NCBI GenBank assembly: GCA_020636315.1
Contig: JACJYA010000014.1
Location: 62,001-126,000 of the forward strand
Length of the DNA stretch: 64,000 bases
From: Lewinellaceae bacterium
GTDB lineage: Bacteria > Bacteroidota > Bacteroidia > Chitinophagales > Saprospiraceae
Direction: 5' to 3'
The notes below the pieces were generated by a model. That model searched no databases. It saw nothing but the letters and a program-made list of their open reading frames with translations, and had not been told where the DNA came from. The position numbers and the translations under genes are program-made. Shown here one piece after another: positions 51,001-63,100 of the stretch (within the stretch, counting starts at the first letter, position 1; each line of letters starts with the position of its first letter).

Positions 51001-53494
51001 AGAAGCCGCATTCACTAACCGTCTCATTTCCGCATTCGTCCTCAACGGTAAACCGGAACCGGTGGCAACCGACGGGAATATTGCTCACGATCCGGCTGGG
51101 GGCATCGGGGAGGACGGTAGCCAGCACCACTGTTTCCACCACTGTATCGATGGCGTTGCCCGACGGCCCGTAAATGATCGTTGATTCATCTGTGACGATT
51201 TCAGTCGTTACCTCCCAGGAGGAACAGTTGTCACTGACTTCCGGCAGGGGAGCCGCAAATGTAGCGGTGCAGAAAAACGGATTGGTGGAGTACACCGGCG
51301 GATCTGGCAGAACGGTTCCGTCAGGAGCAATTAGTGTGCAGCTAACTTCCGGGCCGGTGAAATCTCCTATTCTGATGATCTGGTCATAGACCAGTGGAAA
51401 GTCCTGAATGCACCAGTCAATGATCGTCCACTTTCGAACGAAACTGTGAGATACGCCGCAATTATCGACCTGCGGGCCGTCTTCGTAAGTAGCCCCGATG
51501 TTGCAATAAGCATCTCTCAGGTCAACTATACCACTGGCAGTAACGAGAAAAGGATAACCGGTCAACTCAGGAGCAGGGTTGCCGAGCGAATCAACCGGGT
51601 AGGCTTCATCACATTCAACCGGGAATGTAAAAGGCGGCAGAACGACCTCATCCAGGCTGGGCCGGTGAAAGTCGATGCGTTGCTCGCAGGTTCCGGTGTT
51701 TCCCTGTTCGTCAACAGCGGTGAACGTACGGGTAATATAGAGCGCTCCACAATCTCCCTCTTCAGTGAGGACATCCGAAAAAGACATGGCAAAAGGCGTA
51801 CACCCTCCCTGAACATCCGGAACGCCCAGCAGGGAAAGGCTGGCGGTGTCATCCAGAACCAGGCCGACATCATTGCAGTAAAGAGGATAAAGAATATCCA
51901 GTTGAGATGATGGCACGCCTAGTATCTGCCCGTCACCATCACTGACAACGGTATAGGTATAAGGCCCGATGGCGTCAGGTATATCACTGGTGGTCAGCAG
52001 ATAGTATTGGCGGCCGGCCTGCAGCGGCAGCCCGATCCGCAGGACGGGGTCATTCCCTGTCCCGATAGGGTTTGAAACCTGTGGGTTATCTGCCTGGGCG
52101 ATAATATTCTGACAGGGGTTGTTGAGGTCAAAAGTGTCCTGGAACAGGGCCAGATGGCCAAAGCCCTCATTGAAACCGGACTCCAGGAAAAAGGTATAGA
52201 TATCCGTTTCCGTAACTTCAAAAGGAATGAGTTCGTAGAAGCGGCCGCCGGCCGGAGCAGCATTCTCGATCAGGCAGGAATACAGGGGAGGGTTGAGGAT
52301 AGGATCCGTTACATCCAGCTCTCCCGCCAGCTGCTGGGCGCTGGTTCCAAGTGGCGCGCTGTCTGTATCATCCGGGCATTCCAGTACCGGCCCGGCATCG
52401 CGGGCATCGATCTCTCCCCAACAGGATGGCACGCCGGCCAGGCTTACCGGAGCATAATCGAAATTCCAGTTGGACAGCCAGGCCACCGGAGCCGGGCCGC
52501 CGCCTCCCTGATCGTTGGAAAATAATTGCAGAACGAGTTTGCTGCCGGCATTGATGAAGAGGTTTTCCAACCCGCTGGACCCATCAGCTGAAGAAAAAGA
52601 GGTTATGATATTCCCCGCAGGCCCCAGCAGGAAGCCTTCAAAGAGTGCCCCCGGTGGCAGGAAAGCAGTACCCCACCTGAAAGATAAGGCCCCGTTGAAC
52701 TGCATAGGCAGAACAGCAATGGCGGAGGCGGTACTGAGGCTCCCGTTAAGCACGAGGGAATCGGCTGTAGCACTGAGCACCACACTGCCTTGAAAGTCAA
52801 CATGGATCCCCCAGTCAGACAAGGCAAAGGGGCCGGTAAAGTTCGTAGCATTGGGTGGTTGAAGAGGAGTAATAGAAAAGGGAAATACTCCTACTCCATC
52901 CAGTATATTGCCATTGGAAGGGTCTTCATCTTCAATTTCAATCAGAAAAGAGGCATCGGGAAGACAGCCAACCTCTCCGGTAAGCAACATGTCGGCAGAA
53001 ACGTATCGCTGGCAGCCGGGGCCAAGGTTGATAACCACCGAGGAATTGCAGGCGGCGTTCGCCACAGGCGCCGGAGGCTGCGTTACCACGATAAAGAAAT
53101 CTTCCTCACGAGTGTTCCCGGATGCATCGGTAGCGGTTAAGATAAGCTGATAGGTTCCGGGAGTGGCCAGGGCCATATAGGTATTCTGGAAGGGGTTAGA
53201 AAGTTGAAGGCTGCCTCCCGGCGAAGCACTGACGTTAATGGAAAGCGCGGGGGAAGGGTCACAGGCATCACTGGCAGTAGCATCAAAGAAAACCACCGCT
53301 GTCCGGCTGCCATCACAGGGGGCAAGCTGTACGTTGATATCCTGCGAGGGATATACGATCACCGGAGGGTTCATATCCGGATCGCAACCCTGCGGCGACA
53401 TCCCGGCACTCCCCGGCCCATCCGCAGGCCAATAGCTGGCACATAATGCGAGGACTAAGAAAATGCTGGCCATCAAATATACAGGTCTGTGCAT
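48047..53494 (-). CDS. Giant T9SS-sorted multidomain protein, HYR-dockerin-cohesin type
   Basis: 1815 residues from the ATG at 53494 (signal peptide YLMASIFLVLALCASYWPA). It has several HYR-like/Ig-like modules with cysteine pairs (CDPDMNPPVIVYPSQDINV, TCEQRIDFHRPSLDEVV, CGNETVSECGFCVEDQVRPN, ATFAAPLPEVSDNCSSWEV), then a carboxypeptidase-regulatory-like unit (GLIAGQIQREDNQPVAEVEV), a dockerin-like pair of Ca-binding loops (NGLSTFDIVLISQHIL, DVNRSGSVSTIDMIQLRQLI), a cohesin-like beta domain (VLTLQSDLDGILGLQAALRF) and a type A sorting domain (YNWPNPFHTKTTIRFE, LPAPGVYICKLQF). Extracellular anchoring is inferred. It is a tandem paralogue of the gene beginning beyond the right edge. Confidence 0.85.
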   Translation of the reverse strand: MHRPVYLMASIFLVLALCASYWPADGPGSAGMSPQGCDPDMNPPVIVYPSQDINVQLAPCDGSRTAVVFFDATASDACDPSPALSINVSASPGGSLQLSNPFQNTYMALATPGTYQLILTATDASGNTREEDFFIVVTQPPAPVANAACNSSVVINLGPGCQRYVSADMLLTGEVGCLPDASFLIEIEDEDPSNGNILDGVGVFPFSITPLQPPNATNFTGPFALSDWGIHVDFQGSVVLSATADSLVLNGSLSTASAIAVLPMQFNGALSFRWGTAFLPPGALFEGFLLGPAGNIITSFSSADGSSGLENLFINAGSKLVLQLFSNDQGGGGPAPVAWLSNWNFDYAPVSLAGVPSCWGEIDARDAGPVLECPDDTDSAPLGTSAQQLAGELDVTDPILNPPLYSCLIENAAPAGGRFYELIPFEVTETDIYTFFLESGFNEGFGHLALFQDTFDLNNPCQNIIAQADNPQVSNPIGTGNDPVLRIGLPLQAGRQYYLLTTSDIPDAIGPYTYTVVSDGDGQILGVPSSQLDILYPLYCNDVGLVLDDTASLSLLGVPDVQGGCTPFAMSFSDVLTEEGDCGALYITRTFTAVDEQGNTGTCEQRIDFHRPSLDEVVLPPFTFPVECDEAYPVDSLGNPAPELTGYPFLVTASGIVDLRDAYCNIGATYEDGPQVDNCGVSHSFVRKWTIIDWCIQDFPLVYDQIIRIGDFTGPEVSCTLIAPDGTVLPDPPVYSTNPFFCTATFAAPLPEVSDNCSSWEVTTEIVTDESTIIYGPSGNAIDTVVETVVLATVLPDAPSRIVSNIPVGCHRFRFTVEDECGNETVSECGFCVEDQVRPNVTCDDNLGVSIGSSGTARIFGSVIEEDSWDNCGIEKIEVRREVSYDDDCNPVPPYFTPWAEYVDFFCCDANSIVEAEVRVVDAAGNEGICSVSLLVEDKSRPSCTPPDAYSLYCDELPYDFTSSDTAQLQSLFGEPEVADNCGAFWNELTPVNNLDDCGYGTIIRRFEAVDINGNTSNTNCEQVITILEKHNYEIKFPKDDGANCGYPNPADTIEVSEIGCDLLAISVDDLTLSTSGDECYKLFRTYRVVNWCEYDGQSSPVVIGRDEDCDGMPGDEDVWVLRRQDHAYIDRDNQENNADPVAGERLCQPDNPEGYWRNVTSNGYWEYTQHLKIYDTIPPQILFIVPPPFCAISDDCLAAVEYLFIVSDNCTPDDLNFEIYYDENSDGVPDSMVTTIFGVYPKWKINGEYPIGTHSFEVYVRDGCGNVATASMPFEVVDCKAPSPTCISGLVSTLMGVPPDTDVDNDGDIDLAALTIFASDFIASPVSDCSGPVIYSINRPGEEPSPDKQSLILTCDDMGILIVEIHAWDHANNPYAVQPDDLEVRGPNHDHCETFILVRDNGQNCLVNEGLIAGQIQREDNQPVAEVEVALGGDVTASTLTADDGLYAFNALELGYDYTITPYRDGDDHNGLSTFDIVLISQHILGTRPLDSPYKIIAADVNRSGSVSTIDMIQLRQLILGIILEFPTNDSWRFVPRSHNFDNPRNPWTAPIPESISINNLNGQRLTEDFVGIKVGDVDLSAQANGLQGVEGRRYPGTLSLRGADVSLQAGEQYVLTLQSDLDGILGLQAALRFDTKAVSVGQVIGEAVGDQYFNRQYLEDGRLILSWNTPAAAHTDAALMSIHLRARKACRLSEVASLDENLLAAEAYDENYQKIGLHLDWEERPARGPGLYNWPNPFHTKTTIRFEAAEAGPGRLELYHLNGALVKSIEGFYTEGVQQIEVSAAELPAPGVYICKLQFGGQSWAQKLVFTGR

Positions 53495-54107
53495 GGCAAA
53501 GCTTTTATCCAATTATTACGTTGAAAAACCCCTTAGTGTTGCCGCAAATTTCCTTATCGCCTAAACAGGAACATTTGGTGTAATACGTATTGTCCTAATT
53601 ATGATGCGAATCTGGTTTTCATTGCTGGTTAAGCAGGTTTATTTTTTTTACTTTTCAGGCTCTTATTGCCGCCGGATTTAACGGGCATGCAAAAAAAGAC
53701 CTGTTACGCCAGAACAGCGTTTATGAAGTTTTTGGGATGTGCCTGAAGCGCCAAAAACAGGCGACAAGTGCCTGGACAGCCTTGTGGCTGTGAGACAACT
53801 GGTTCAACTGGCGCTCAATTTCTCTCTGTGGATCATTCACGGGACGAACAATATCCTTCGTCCAAAGAAGAATATTGGCGTGTAAAGGGGCGCGATTGGT
53901 GGTATTGCTGGCTATACCCCGAGACCTGGGAATACGGCTTATCATTGGATGGGCCGGAATCCCGGTTTTGGAGCAGATGTCTTTGCCGGAAAGCCTCAAA
54001 AGCCCTCCGGAGAAACCGAAACGGAAAGCATTTGGCCTTAAACGGCCAAAGGCTTCCCCATCGGCATAGGATCAACAAATTTGCTAAAATCAATACAAAT
54101 ATACAAA
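53495..54107. other. Intergenic region between the two giant genes
   Basis: This gap of about 600 bp holds the promoter region of the 53494 gene and, at 53700-54060, a stretch of unusual composition with several overlapping short ORFs on both strands. One plus-strand frame (53875-54069) and one minus-strand frame (53833-54093) read as protein-like only in part. I could not match either to a transposase; remains of a decayed mobile element are possible. Confidence 0.4.
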
Positions 54108-57100
54108 TTACTCCAGGATGATCATTTTTCTTGTAGCAACTCTGTTGCCCATTTGCAATTTATAATACAACACTCCTCCCGCTCCTGACAGATGGCGCAA
54201 GCCTTCCCGCTTCAGGATCAGCTCGTTGTATCCTTTATCGAACAGATCCTGCTTTCGGTACAATAACCGGCCATTCAGGTCAAAAACGCTCAGCGTGGCC
54301 GCTCCGCTCTCCGGCAATTCAAATCCGATCGCGGATTCTTCGGAGAAGGGGTTGGGCCGGTTTTGATACAAGCGGAAAACACCTCCTTCCTCCTCCTGCC
54401 TGCCGGAACCAAAGCGTAAGGCGACATCGAGCAGTTCCTGCCCCGGCGTATAAGCCTCGGCCAGCGTATAACGAGAACTAATACTCAGCAGATCCTTCAG
54501 GTTGGTATTTTCTTTCGCCCGGAAGAATAAAGTGAAAAGCGGTTCTCCTTCCGGATAGGACACGCCGCCCTTCCGGTACCAGCTCACTGTCAGAAAGCCA
54601 TCCGCCAGGCCATGGAAACCAATACTATTCTCATCCGCCAGGCCGTATTCCACGTCTGTTAGTTCTACCCTACCCGGGTCGAAATCAAGAGTAAACTGGC
54701 ACCCGCGTATCGCTTCCAGTTCTCTGGCGCTGAAGGGTACTGCGGCCACTTCTCCTTTCTTTAATTCCAGTTGCGGCGCTTCGAGGTAGAAAGTACCGTC
54801 GAAACTGCGCCCATCAACCCCCATAAGGCCGGTGGTCACGGCGGAGTTGTTCACATCGCCGATCTTGATGGCCACAAAATCGTTCGCCATCATGGGGTAA
54901 GACAGGTTGTTGACGCTGATCACCTCGGGGAAAGGGGTAAACCATGGGTTAGTAGGGACGGGGAATACAAAGGCCTTATCCACAAAACGCCAGCTGGTAT
55001 TATTCGGGAACTCCAGGATCTCTCCCAGGATGAGTTGCTGGATTTGTATCATATCCAGGGTAGTAATATTCCCAGAATGATTGGCGTCTGCAGCGATCCG
55101 CTTGTAGGGGCTGTCCAAAGGCTGGACGCCCAGCAGGTGCTGCTGGATGATCAGCAGGTCAAAAGTGGAAATGCCGTTGCGGTGGTCGGTGTTCAGATAT
55201 GGGCTAAGGGTATAATCGTAGCCGGTGTCCAGATTGTCAAACTGATAGGTCCCATCTACTTCCGAAAGCATCATTAAACTCTGCGGCCCGCTTAGAGATA
55301 CTTCTACATTTTCCACGCCCATATTGTCCTCCCGGGCGATCAGGCCGGCCATCATGGGCCCGAGCAGGCCACCGTTGCAGGCAGTGCTATCCTGAATGGT
55401 GACATAAGTATCGCAGATGCTGTAATTGGGGCCTCCTACCGAACCATCAGGTTGGACCGCATAAGGGTTGTAGGCGCTGTCCCAGACATAAACCTGCACA
55501 GCAATCGTTCCGGTATCCTCACAGGTGAAGTACAATACCTGCTGGCCGATATCCGGCGCCTCTCCGGCGAGGTTGATCGAATAGGCAATGGTATCATCGC
55601 TGCAATCAGAAGCGTTCAGGATCAGGTCACTGGCCCAGACCGCAGCTCCGGCCGCATCATTAATGCCGTCGCCGTCGAGGTCCGTATTGGGAGGCAACGA
55701 AGAAAGGCCGAATGACAGCCCGCTGTAGCAGGTGAAGGCAGGCGGCTGGCAGTCCACCACTTCAAAGGGAAGAGTGGCGGAAGCCGGGTTATTCCCACAA
55801 CCATCACTGGCCTGGATGATGAAGGCATGACTGCCTATAGGGAAATCTCCCTGAATGCTGAAGTTCGGCTGAGTGCCGCTAAGCACGCCGGCATTCGTCA
55901 GGTCCTCGTCGATAGTGCCATCGGCATTGGCATCGAGGAATACCTCCAGGGTAAGCCCGGTGGCCGAACAATCATCCGTTACCGTAAATGGGTACTGGAC
56001 CTGCCCCAGGCAGCTGTCTCCATCATAACTACAGAAAGCTCCGGGCGCCGTGAAATTGATCTCAGGAGGAATGGTATCGATCACCTTGATGATCTGGGTA
56101 TATTCCCAAAGGCCTACTGAAGTGGAGGAACGCCAGAAGCCCGTAGGGTTAGTCGTACCGTCACAACTCACTCCCTTGGCGCCAAAGGCAGGGATATTGT
56201 TCGACGGGTCGTTGTCTCTGTCAATCCAGGCGCCGTTCGGATAACGCACTACCCAGACGTCCTCATCGCCGGGGACGCCGTCACAATCCTCATTCCGGCC
56301 GATGACAACGGCATCCGAAAGGCCATCGTATTCACACCAGTTAAGGACGCGGTATTTCCGGAATATCTTGTAACACTCCGGCCCCGGGCTTCCGGATAAT
56401 GGAGTGAACACCTCATCGGTCACGCTCACGGATAGCATGTCACAACCAAAGCTGGTATAAATCAGAGTATCCGGTGTGGGCACCGTGCAGTTTGTTGTGA
56501 AATCCTTTGGAAACTTAATTTCATAATTGTACTCCGATGTGATCGTTATCACCTGGACACAAAGGCTTTGTGACAGGTTGCCGGAAAGGTCCACGGCCTG
56601 GAAAGCACGGGTAATAGTGCCTGCATTGCATTGATCCAGGTTCACCAGCGGCGCCTGTTCCACCACATAAGCTCCTCCGCAGGCATCCTCTGCCGTAGCG
56701 GCTCCAAACAGTGCCTGCAACTGGCCGGTATCATTAGGGTCGAAATTGTCTGGCAGGCTGCTGCAACTCACCGTCGTATCGTTGGGAGCATAACAATCGG
56801 GCAACACCTTGTCTTCCACCAGTACCTCCATCCAGCAGGTGTTCTGGTTTCCGGCGCCGTCTATGACCAATAACTCCACGGTGGCCAACTGGCTGACATC
56901 GCAGCAGCTGAAGTCCACATAGGGAGCCCAGTCGGAGTAAAACGAGGACACCGAGTCGCAGGTGAGGGGATCCGCCTCATAAAGGCGGCGCACCAGCATC
57001 GTATCGATGCCGCAATTGTCCGTACTGCTTTCATTAACGGCTTCTGCATAAACCCGCCCCAGGCCCAGCCCCCCCAGAGAAACAGTCAAAGCGTCATCGC

Positions 57101-60100
57101 AGATGGCAGTGGGCTGGACATTGTCCACCACACAGAAATCGCACTCCAATTGCGTATAATTGTTGCAATCGTCCGTCACTTTGTAACTGAACCGGTAGCA
57201 TCCAACCGGAATGTCGCTTACCAACCGGGGTTCGCCTGGCAATATCGTTGCGATAATCGTCGCAACCGTATCATAGCCCGTGATGATGCCAAACTGATTG
57301 GTAACCGGCACTACTTCATCGGAAATGATGTCGGTGCGAACTTCCCAGCTGGAGCAGTTGTCCGTCACAATGGGCAACGGGGCTTGAAAAGTGGCCGTAC
57401 AATCGTAAGAAGAGGTGGAAAAGTTGAGCGGGTCCGGGTAGCCGTCACCATTGAAGTCAATTTCCGGGCAGGACACTTCCGGGCCGGCCACATCGCCGAC
57501 CGTGATGAATTGCGTCAACTCCAGAATGCTGTTGGGCGAATTTTCACACCAATCCAGTATCTCCCAGTGCCGGATGATCCGGATCGTCCCTTCACAAACA
57601 TCTATAGGCGGCGAATCCGTATAGCTCGCCCCGAGAGTACAGTAGGCCTGGTTGAGCGGATGGGCGCCAAAATAGGCCTGCACCATAGGATACCCTGTAA
57701 CCGAAGGATCCGGATTGCCGTTCTGGTCCTGCACAAAATTGGAATCGCAGGGGATCTCCAGCTGTGAGGGCAAGGGGAGCAGGTCGGCAAAAGTTGGGTT
57801 CCTGGCTGTGATCACCTGGGTGCATTGCACGCTATTGCCCATGGGGTCAGTGACCGTAAAGACCCGGTTGATCTGCCGGCTCACACAATCCGGCGTCATT
57901 ACCTCCTGGTCCTGGAAAGTCACGGTATGCTGAACACAGGTATCATAGATCTCCGGCATGCCGGTTATCGCCAGGCTCGCCGGATTGTTCAGGATCGAAT
58001 CCAGGTCCGAACAAACGAGGTCAATGTCCTGAACGGGGCAGGAGATAGCTGGGGGGGTGAAATCCTGCACATATACATAACCCCAGCACACCAGCCCACA
58101 GTTGGGGTCGAGCACTTCGGCGATCAGGGTCTGGCCGGCCATATCGGCAGTGAAGGTGTTGCCAAGGCTAACACCATTGGGGTCGAGTAAATTGACGGTA
58201 AGCCCTTCGGTGCAGGTATTAGAACTGCCGCTCAGCACCATAGATGGCGTCACCAGTACTTCGCAGCTGTTGTTCCCGACCGGAACATTGATCTGGCTGT
58301 TACAGCCATTATCCAGGCTGGTGGACAGGCTAACGACTACCGTTGCCGATAGGATGGGGCAGCCGTTCTGGCCGCCTACCGAATACTCAAACTGGTAATC
58401 GCCGCCGGGCAGGCCCATAAAATTTACATTGGAAGGGTCTGCCAGCGATACGCCGGAACCATCCAGGTCCGTCCAGGCGCCCCCCGGGCTCGGGCTGCCT
58501 CCCAGGGCAGCCGTCAGGTCCACGAAAACATCATCGGATGTGCAGGTCAGACAAACTTCGACGAAGCCATCTGTTCCGGCATCCGGGCAGTTACCCACCA
58601 CGATAAGAGCCGGGTCCTGATCATCCTCATCAGTAGAGGCCTGGCTGCTGCCGGGCTGGCCGCTGCCATCACCATTGATTGCGTCATCTGAAGGGCTGCC
58701 GGCCAGGCCGCCGGCATCATTGTCCGGGTTCGTATCATACTGGGAATCTATATCCACCGGAGCGCCGTTGCCGGCATCATTGTCATCATCAGCGCTCATG
58801 ATCTCCGCGTAGTTCATGATCGTATTGCCCACAAAGTTCTGATCGATCACAAATGAAATATCGGCCGTTGCCGTTCCCCCGGGGAGGATCGGCCCGGGTA
58901 TGGTGCGGGTTGCCATACTGCCCGACTGTGTCCAGTTTCCATCTGTAAGCACCAACCCGGCAGGGATATAATCGGCTATTTCCACATTATAAGCGTCCAT
59001 ATTCCCCTGGTTGACCACCGTTATCCGGAAGATCACCGGGCTGCCCGGAGAAAAGGGGCCCGGCGTAGCGGAGGCCTTGAGCTGTTTCCGAAGCGCGAGG
59101 TCGAACTGCGGCGTAACACTGATGTTTATTGCTGCCCCGTCGTAATCGTCCTCGTTCGCTCCCGAGGAGCCGTTGCCGGGGGTGGAATCTTCGTCGCTCA
59201 GCCCCGAACCGTTGAACGCCCCGGATATCTCCGCGTAGTTCACCGTTGAGGTGCCGCCAAAGCCCGCCGACACCACAAAATCGATCTCCACCGTAACCGA
59301 CGCGCCCGGCGCAAGGCTCGCTATCGGCGTATTGTAGCTCGCCACTCCCCCGTTCTGCGTCCATCCTGCATCCGACAGGGTGAGCGCCGGCGGCAGGTAA
59401 TCCCACAGCTGGATGCTTTGCGCCGCTACGTTGCCCTGGTTCGTCACCGTCAGCTTAAAGGTTACCGGGCTGCCGGCGTAGTACGGGCCCGGCGTCGATG
59501 TACTCACCGTTTTCGATAAAGCCAGGTCGAACTGCGGCACCACACTGATGCTTATTGCTGCCCCGTCGTAATCGTCCTCGTTCGCTCCCGAGGAGCCGTT
59601 GCCGGGGGTGGAATCTTCGTCGCTCAGCCCCGAACCGTTGAACGCCCCGGATATCTCCGCGTAGTTCACCGTTGAGGTGCCGCCAAAGCCCGCCGACACC
59701 ACAAAATCGATCTCCACCGTAACCGACGCGCCCGGCGCAAGGCTCGCTATCGGCGTATTGTAGCTCGCCACTCCCCCGTTCTGCGTCCATCCTGCATCCG
59801 ACAGGGTGAGCGCCGGCGGCAGGTAATCCCACAGCTGGATGCTTTGCGCCGCTACGTTGCCCTGGTTCGTCACCGTCAGCTTAAAGGTTACCGGGCTGCC
59901 GGCGTAGTACGGGCCCGGCGTCGATGTACTCACCGTTTTCGATAAAGCCAGGTCGAACTGCGGCACCACACTGATGCTTATTGCTGCCCCGTCGTAATCG
60001 TCCTCGTTCGCTCCCGAGGAGCCGTTGCCGGGGGTGGAATCTTCATCGCTCAGCCCCGAACCGTTGAACGCCCCGGATATCTCCGCGTAGTTCACCGTTG

Positions 60101-63100
60101 AGGTGCCGCCAAAGCCCGCCGACACCACAAAATCGATCTCCACCGTAACCGACGCGCCCGGCGCAAGGCTCGCTATCGGCGTATTGTAGCTCGCCACTCC
60201 CCCGTTCTGCGTCCATCCTGCATCCGACAGGGTGAGCGCCGGCGGCAGGTAATCCCACAGCTGGATGCTTTGCGCCGCTACGTTGCCCTGGTTCGTCACC
60301 GTCAGCTTAAAGGTTACCGGGCTGCCGGCGTAGTACGGGCCCGGCGTCGATGAGCTTACCGTTTTTGACAAAGTAAGGTCAAATTGCTGAGGAGGGTTGA
60401 CCGTGATCCCAGCGCTGTCAAAATCATCTTCGCCGGCGCCGGCGCTGCCATTACCGGGAGTGGAGTCCGTATCTCCCAGCCCGATGGCATTCCCGGCGGC
60501 GCCGATCTCCGCGAAGTTGGTAATGAAAAAACCGGTGAAATTGGGAGAAATCGTAAACGTAATATCAACGGAGGCGGATTCTCCGGGCTGAAGTGCCCCG
60601 ATATTGGTGTAGGCCATGCTGCCGTTAAGCGTCCAGTCGTTATCAGCAAGCACCAGCCCCAGCGGGATATAGTCCCGCACCTGAATATTCTGAGCGGAAA
60701 TACCGCCTTCGTTCGTTACCGTGACCTGGAAAGTAACGGTACTCCCCGGATAAAATGGCCCGGGAGTGAGGCTGGTATTCAATTCTTTAGACAGCGCCAG
60801 GTCGAACGGTTGCTGGACAACGCTGATGGAAGCCCCGTCAAAATCATCTTCGCCTGCACCGGAGGAGCCGTTGCCGGGCGTAGAATCCCGGTCATCCAGG
60901 CCATAAATATTATTGGCCGAACCGACCTCCGCGTAATTGGCGATAGCCGTTCCGGAAAAATTCGAAGCGACGGTAAAAGTGATGTTCAATGTTGTGGAAC
61001 TGCCGGGCGCCAGGTTGCTGATGGCCCGGCTGGCCAGGTTGCCGTTGGAAGACCAGTTATTGTCGGTAAGGATCAGCCCAAGAGGGATATAATCCAGAAC
61101 CTGCACGTTCTGCGCCGCCAGATCTCCTTCGTTGGCAACGGTTATGCGGAAGGTAACCGTGCTGCCCGGAACAAACGGCCCGGGAGTGAGGCTGGTATTC
61201 AATTCCTTAGTGAGGGAGAGGTCGAATTCATCCTGGATAACAGTTATAGAGGCACTGTCGTAGTCATCCTCATTGGGGCCGGCGGGGCCGTTGCCGGGGG
61301 TGGAATCGCGATCCCCAAGGCCATAACTGTTAGAAGCAGCTCCGACCTCCGCCGAATTGTTCAGCAGTTGGCCGCCGAAGCTGGGAGAAATGGTAAAGCT
61401 GATGTTCAGGACGATCGATGCTCCCGGCTGCAGGCTGGCTATATTGCGCACCGCCATACTGCCGTTGAGTGTCCAGTTATTATCAGCAAGCACCAGCCCC
61501 AGGGGGATATAGTCCCGTACCTGTATGTTCTGAGCGGCCAGGCCTCCTTCATTGGTAACCGTAATGCGGAAGGTAACGCTACTGCCCGGAACAAAGGGGC
61601 CAGGCGTCAAGCTGGTATTCAATTCTTTGGTGAGTGAAAGGTCAAACTCGTCCTGGATAACAGTTATCGAGGCGCTGTCGTAATCGTCCTCATTTGGGGC
61701 GGCCGAACCATTGCCAGGCGTAGAGTCTTTATCCTGTATGCCCATGGTATTGGCGGCTGAACCGACCTCTGCATAATTGGCAAGCACCAGGCCGGAAAAG
61801 GCGTCCGATATGGTAAATGAGATATCGTAAGTGGCCGAAGCTCCGGGCTGTAAACTGCCGGTGCTGCGCACCGCCATACTGCCGTTGAGCGTCCAGTTGT
61901 TGTCGGCAAGCACCAGCCCGAGCGGAATGTAGTCCCTCAGCTGAACGTTCTGAGCTTCCAGGTCACCTTCGTTGGTAATGGTGATGCTGTAGGTGACATT
62001 GCTGCCGGGGAAGAAGGGCCCGGGAGTGGCGCTTGTTTTCAATTCTTTGGACAGGGCCAGGTCAAACTCCTGCTGAATGACCGTGATGGAAGCGTCATCG
62101 TAGTCGTCTTCGTTCGGCCCCAGGCTACCGTTTCCGGGAGTCGAATCCATATCGTCGTATCCCAGGATGTTGAAGGCGCTGCCCACTTCTGCAAAGTTGG
62201 TGAGGTTGGAGCCGCTGAAACCGGGCGCAACGGTGAAGGATACGTCAACCACCGTTATGGCGCCGGGCGCCAGGCTGGGGATGGGGAATGCCAGTTCGGC
62301 CACATTGCCTACGGCGTTCCAGTCCGGGTCGGTTAGCAGCAGCCCGGACGGGAAATACTCGCGCAACTGGATATTCTGAGCGGTGAGGTCTCCCTCGTTG
62401 GAAACCTCAATCTCGAAGGTAACGGTGCTGCCCGGAACGAAAGGCCCGGGGGTCTCGCTGGATTTCAGCCGTTTGCGCAGCGCCAGGTCAAAATCCTGCC
62501 GGGTAACCGCAATGGTTGCTCCGTCGTAATCATCTTCGCCGGCGCCGGCGCTGCCGTTTCCGGGAGTAGAATCCGCATCACTCAGGTTTGAATTCGCATT
62601 GCTGCCTGCAATCTCTGCATAATTCGTCAGGGACGCCCCCTGGAAAACGGGGCTGATGGTAAAGGTGATGTTCAGCGTTGTAGAGTCCCCTGGCAGCAGG
62701 CTGGTAACCGGGCTGTTCAGCGTGGCGATACTTCCCAGGGCAGACCAGTCCTGGCTGGTCAGGATCAACCCCTGAGGGATATAATCCTGAACCTGTATCC
62801 CCTGCGCCACTTCTTCCCCCTCATTTTTCACCGTAATGTTGTAGGCAACAGTACTGCCCGGGTAATACGGCCCTGGCGTCAGGATGGTATCCACCGACTT
62901 GGAAAGGGCGAGGTCAAAACGCTTGGGGATGGAAATGAGAATGGTTTCCGTATCATCATCGTCCTCATCATGGCTGCCATTGGACGGTGTAGAATCGGCA
63001 TCCGGCAGGCCGTTGATATTGGTGGATGCGCCCAGTTCTGCACAGTTGACGAGGCTGTCTCCATTCATTACATCGTTGGTAATGTCAAACAGGATGGTTA

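Noticed and set aside
53833..54093. Short ORFs on both strands between the giant genes, thought of as a transposase remnant
   Set aside because: No IS-type catalytic motif, no terminal inverted repeats and no target duplication could be seen.
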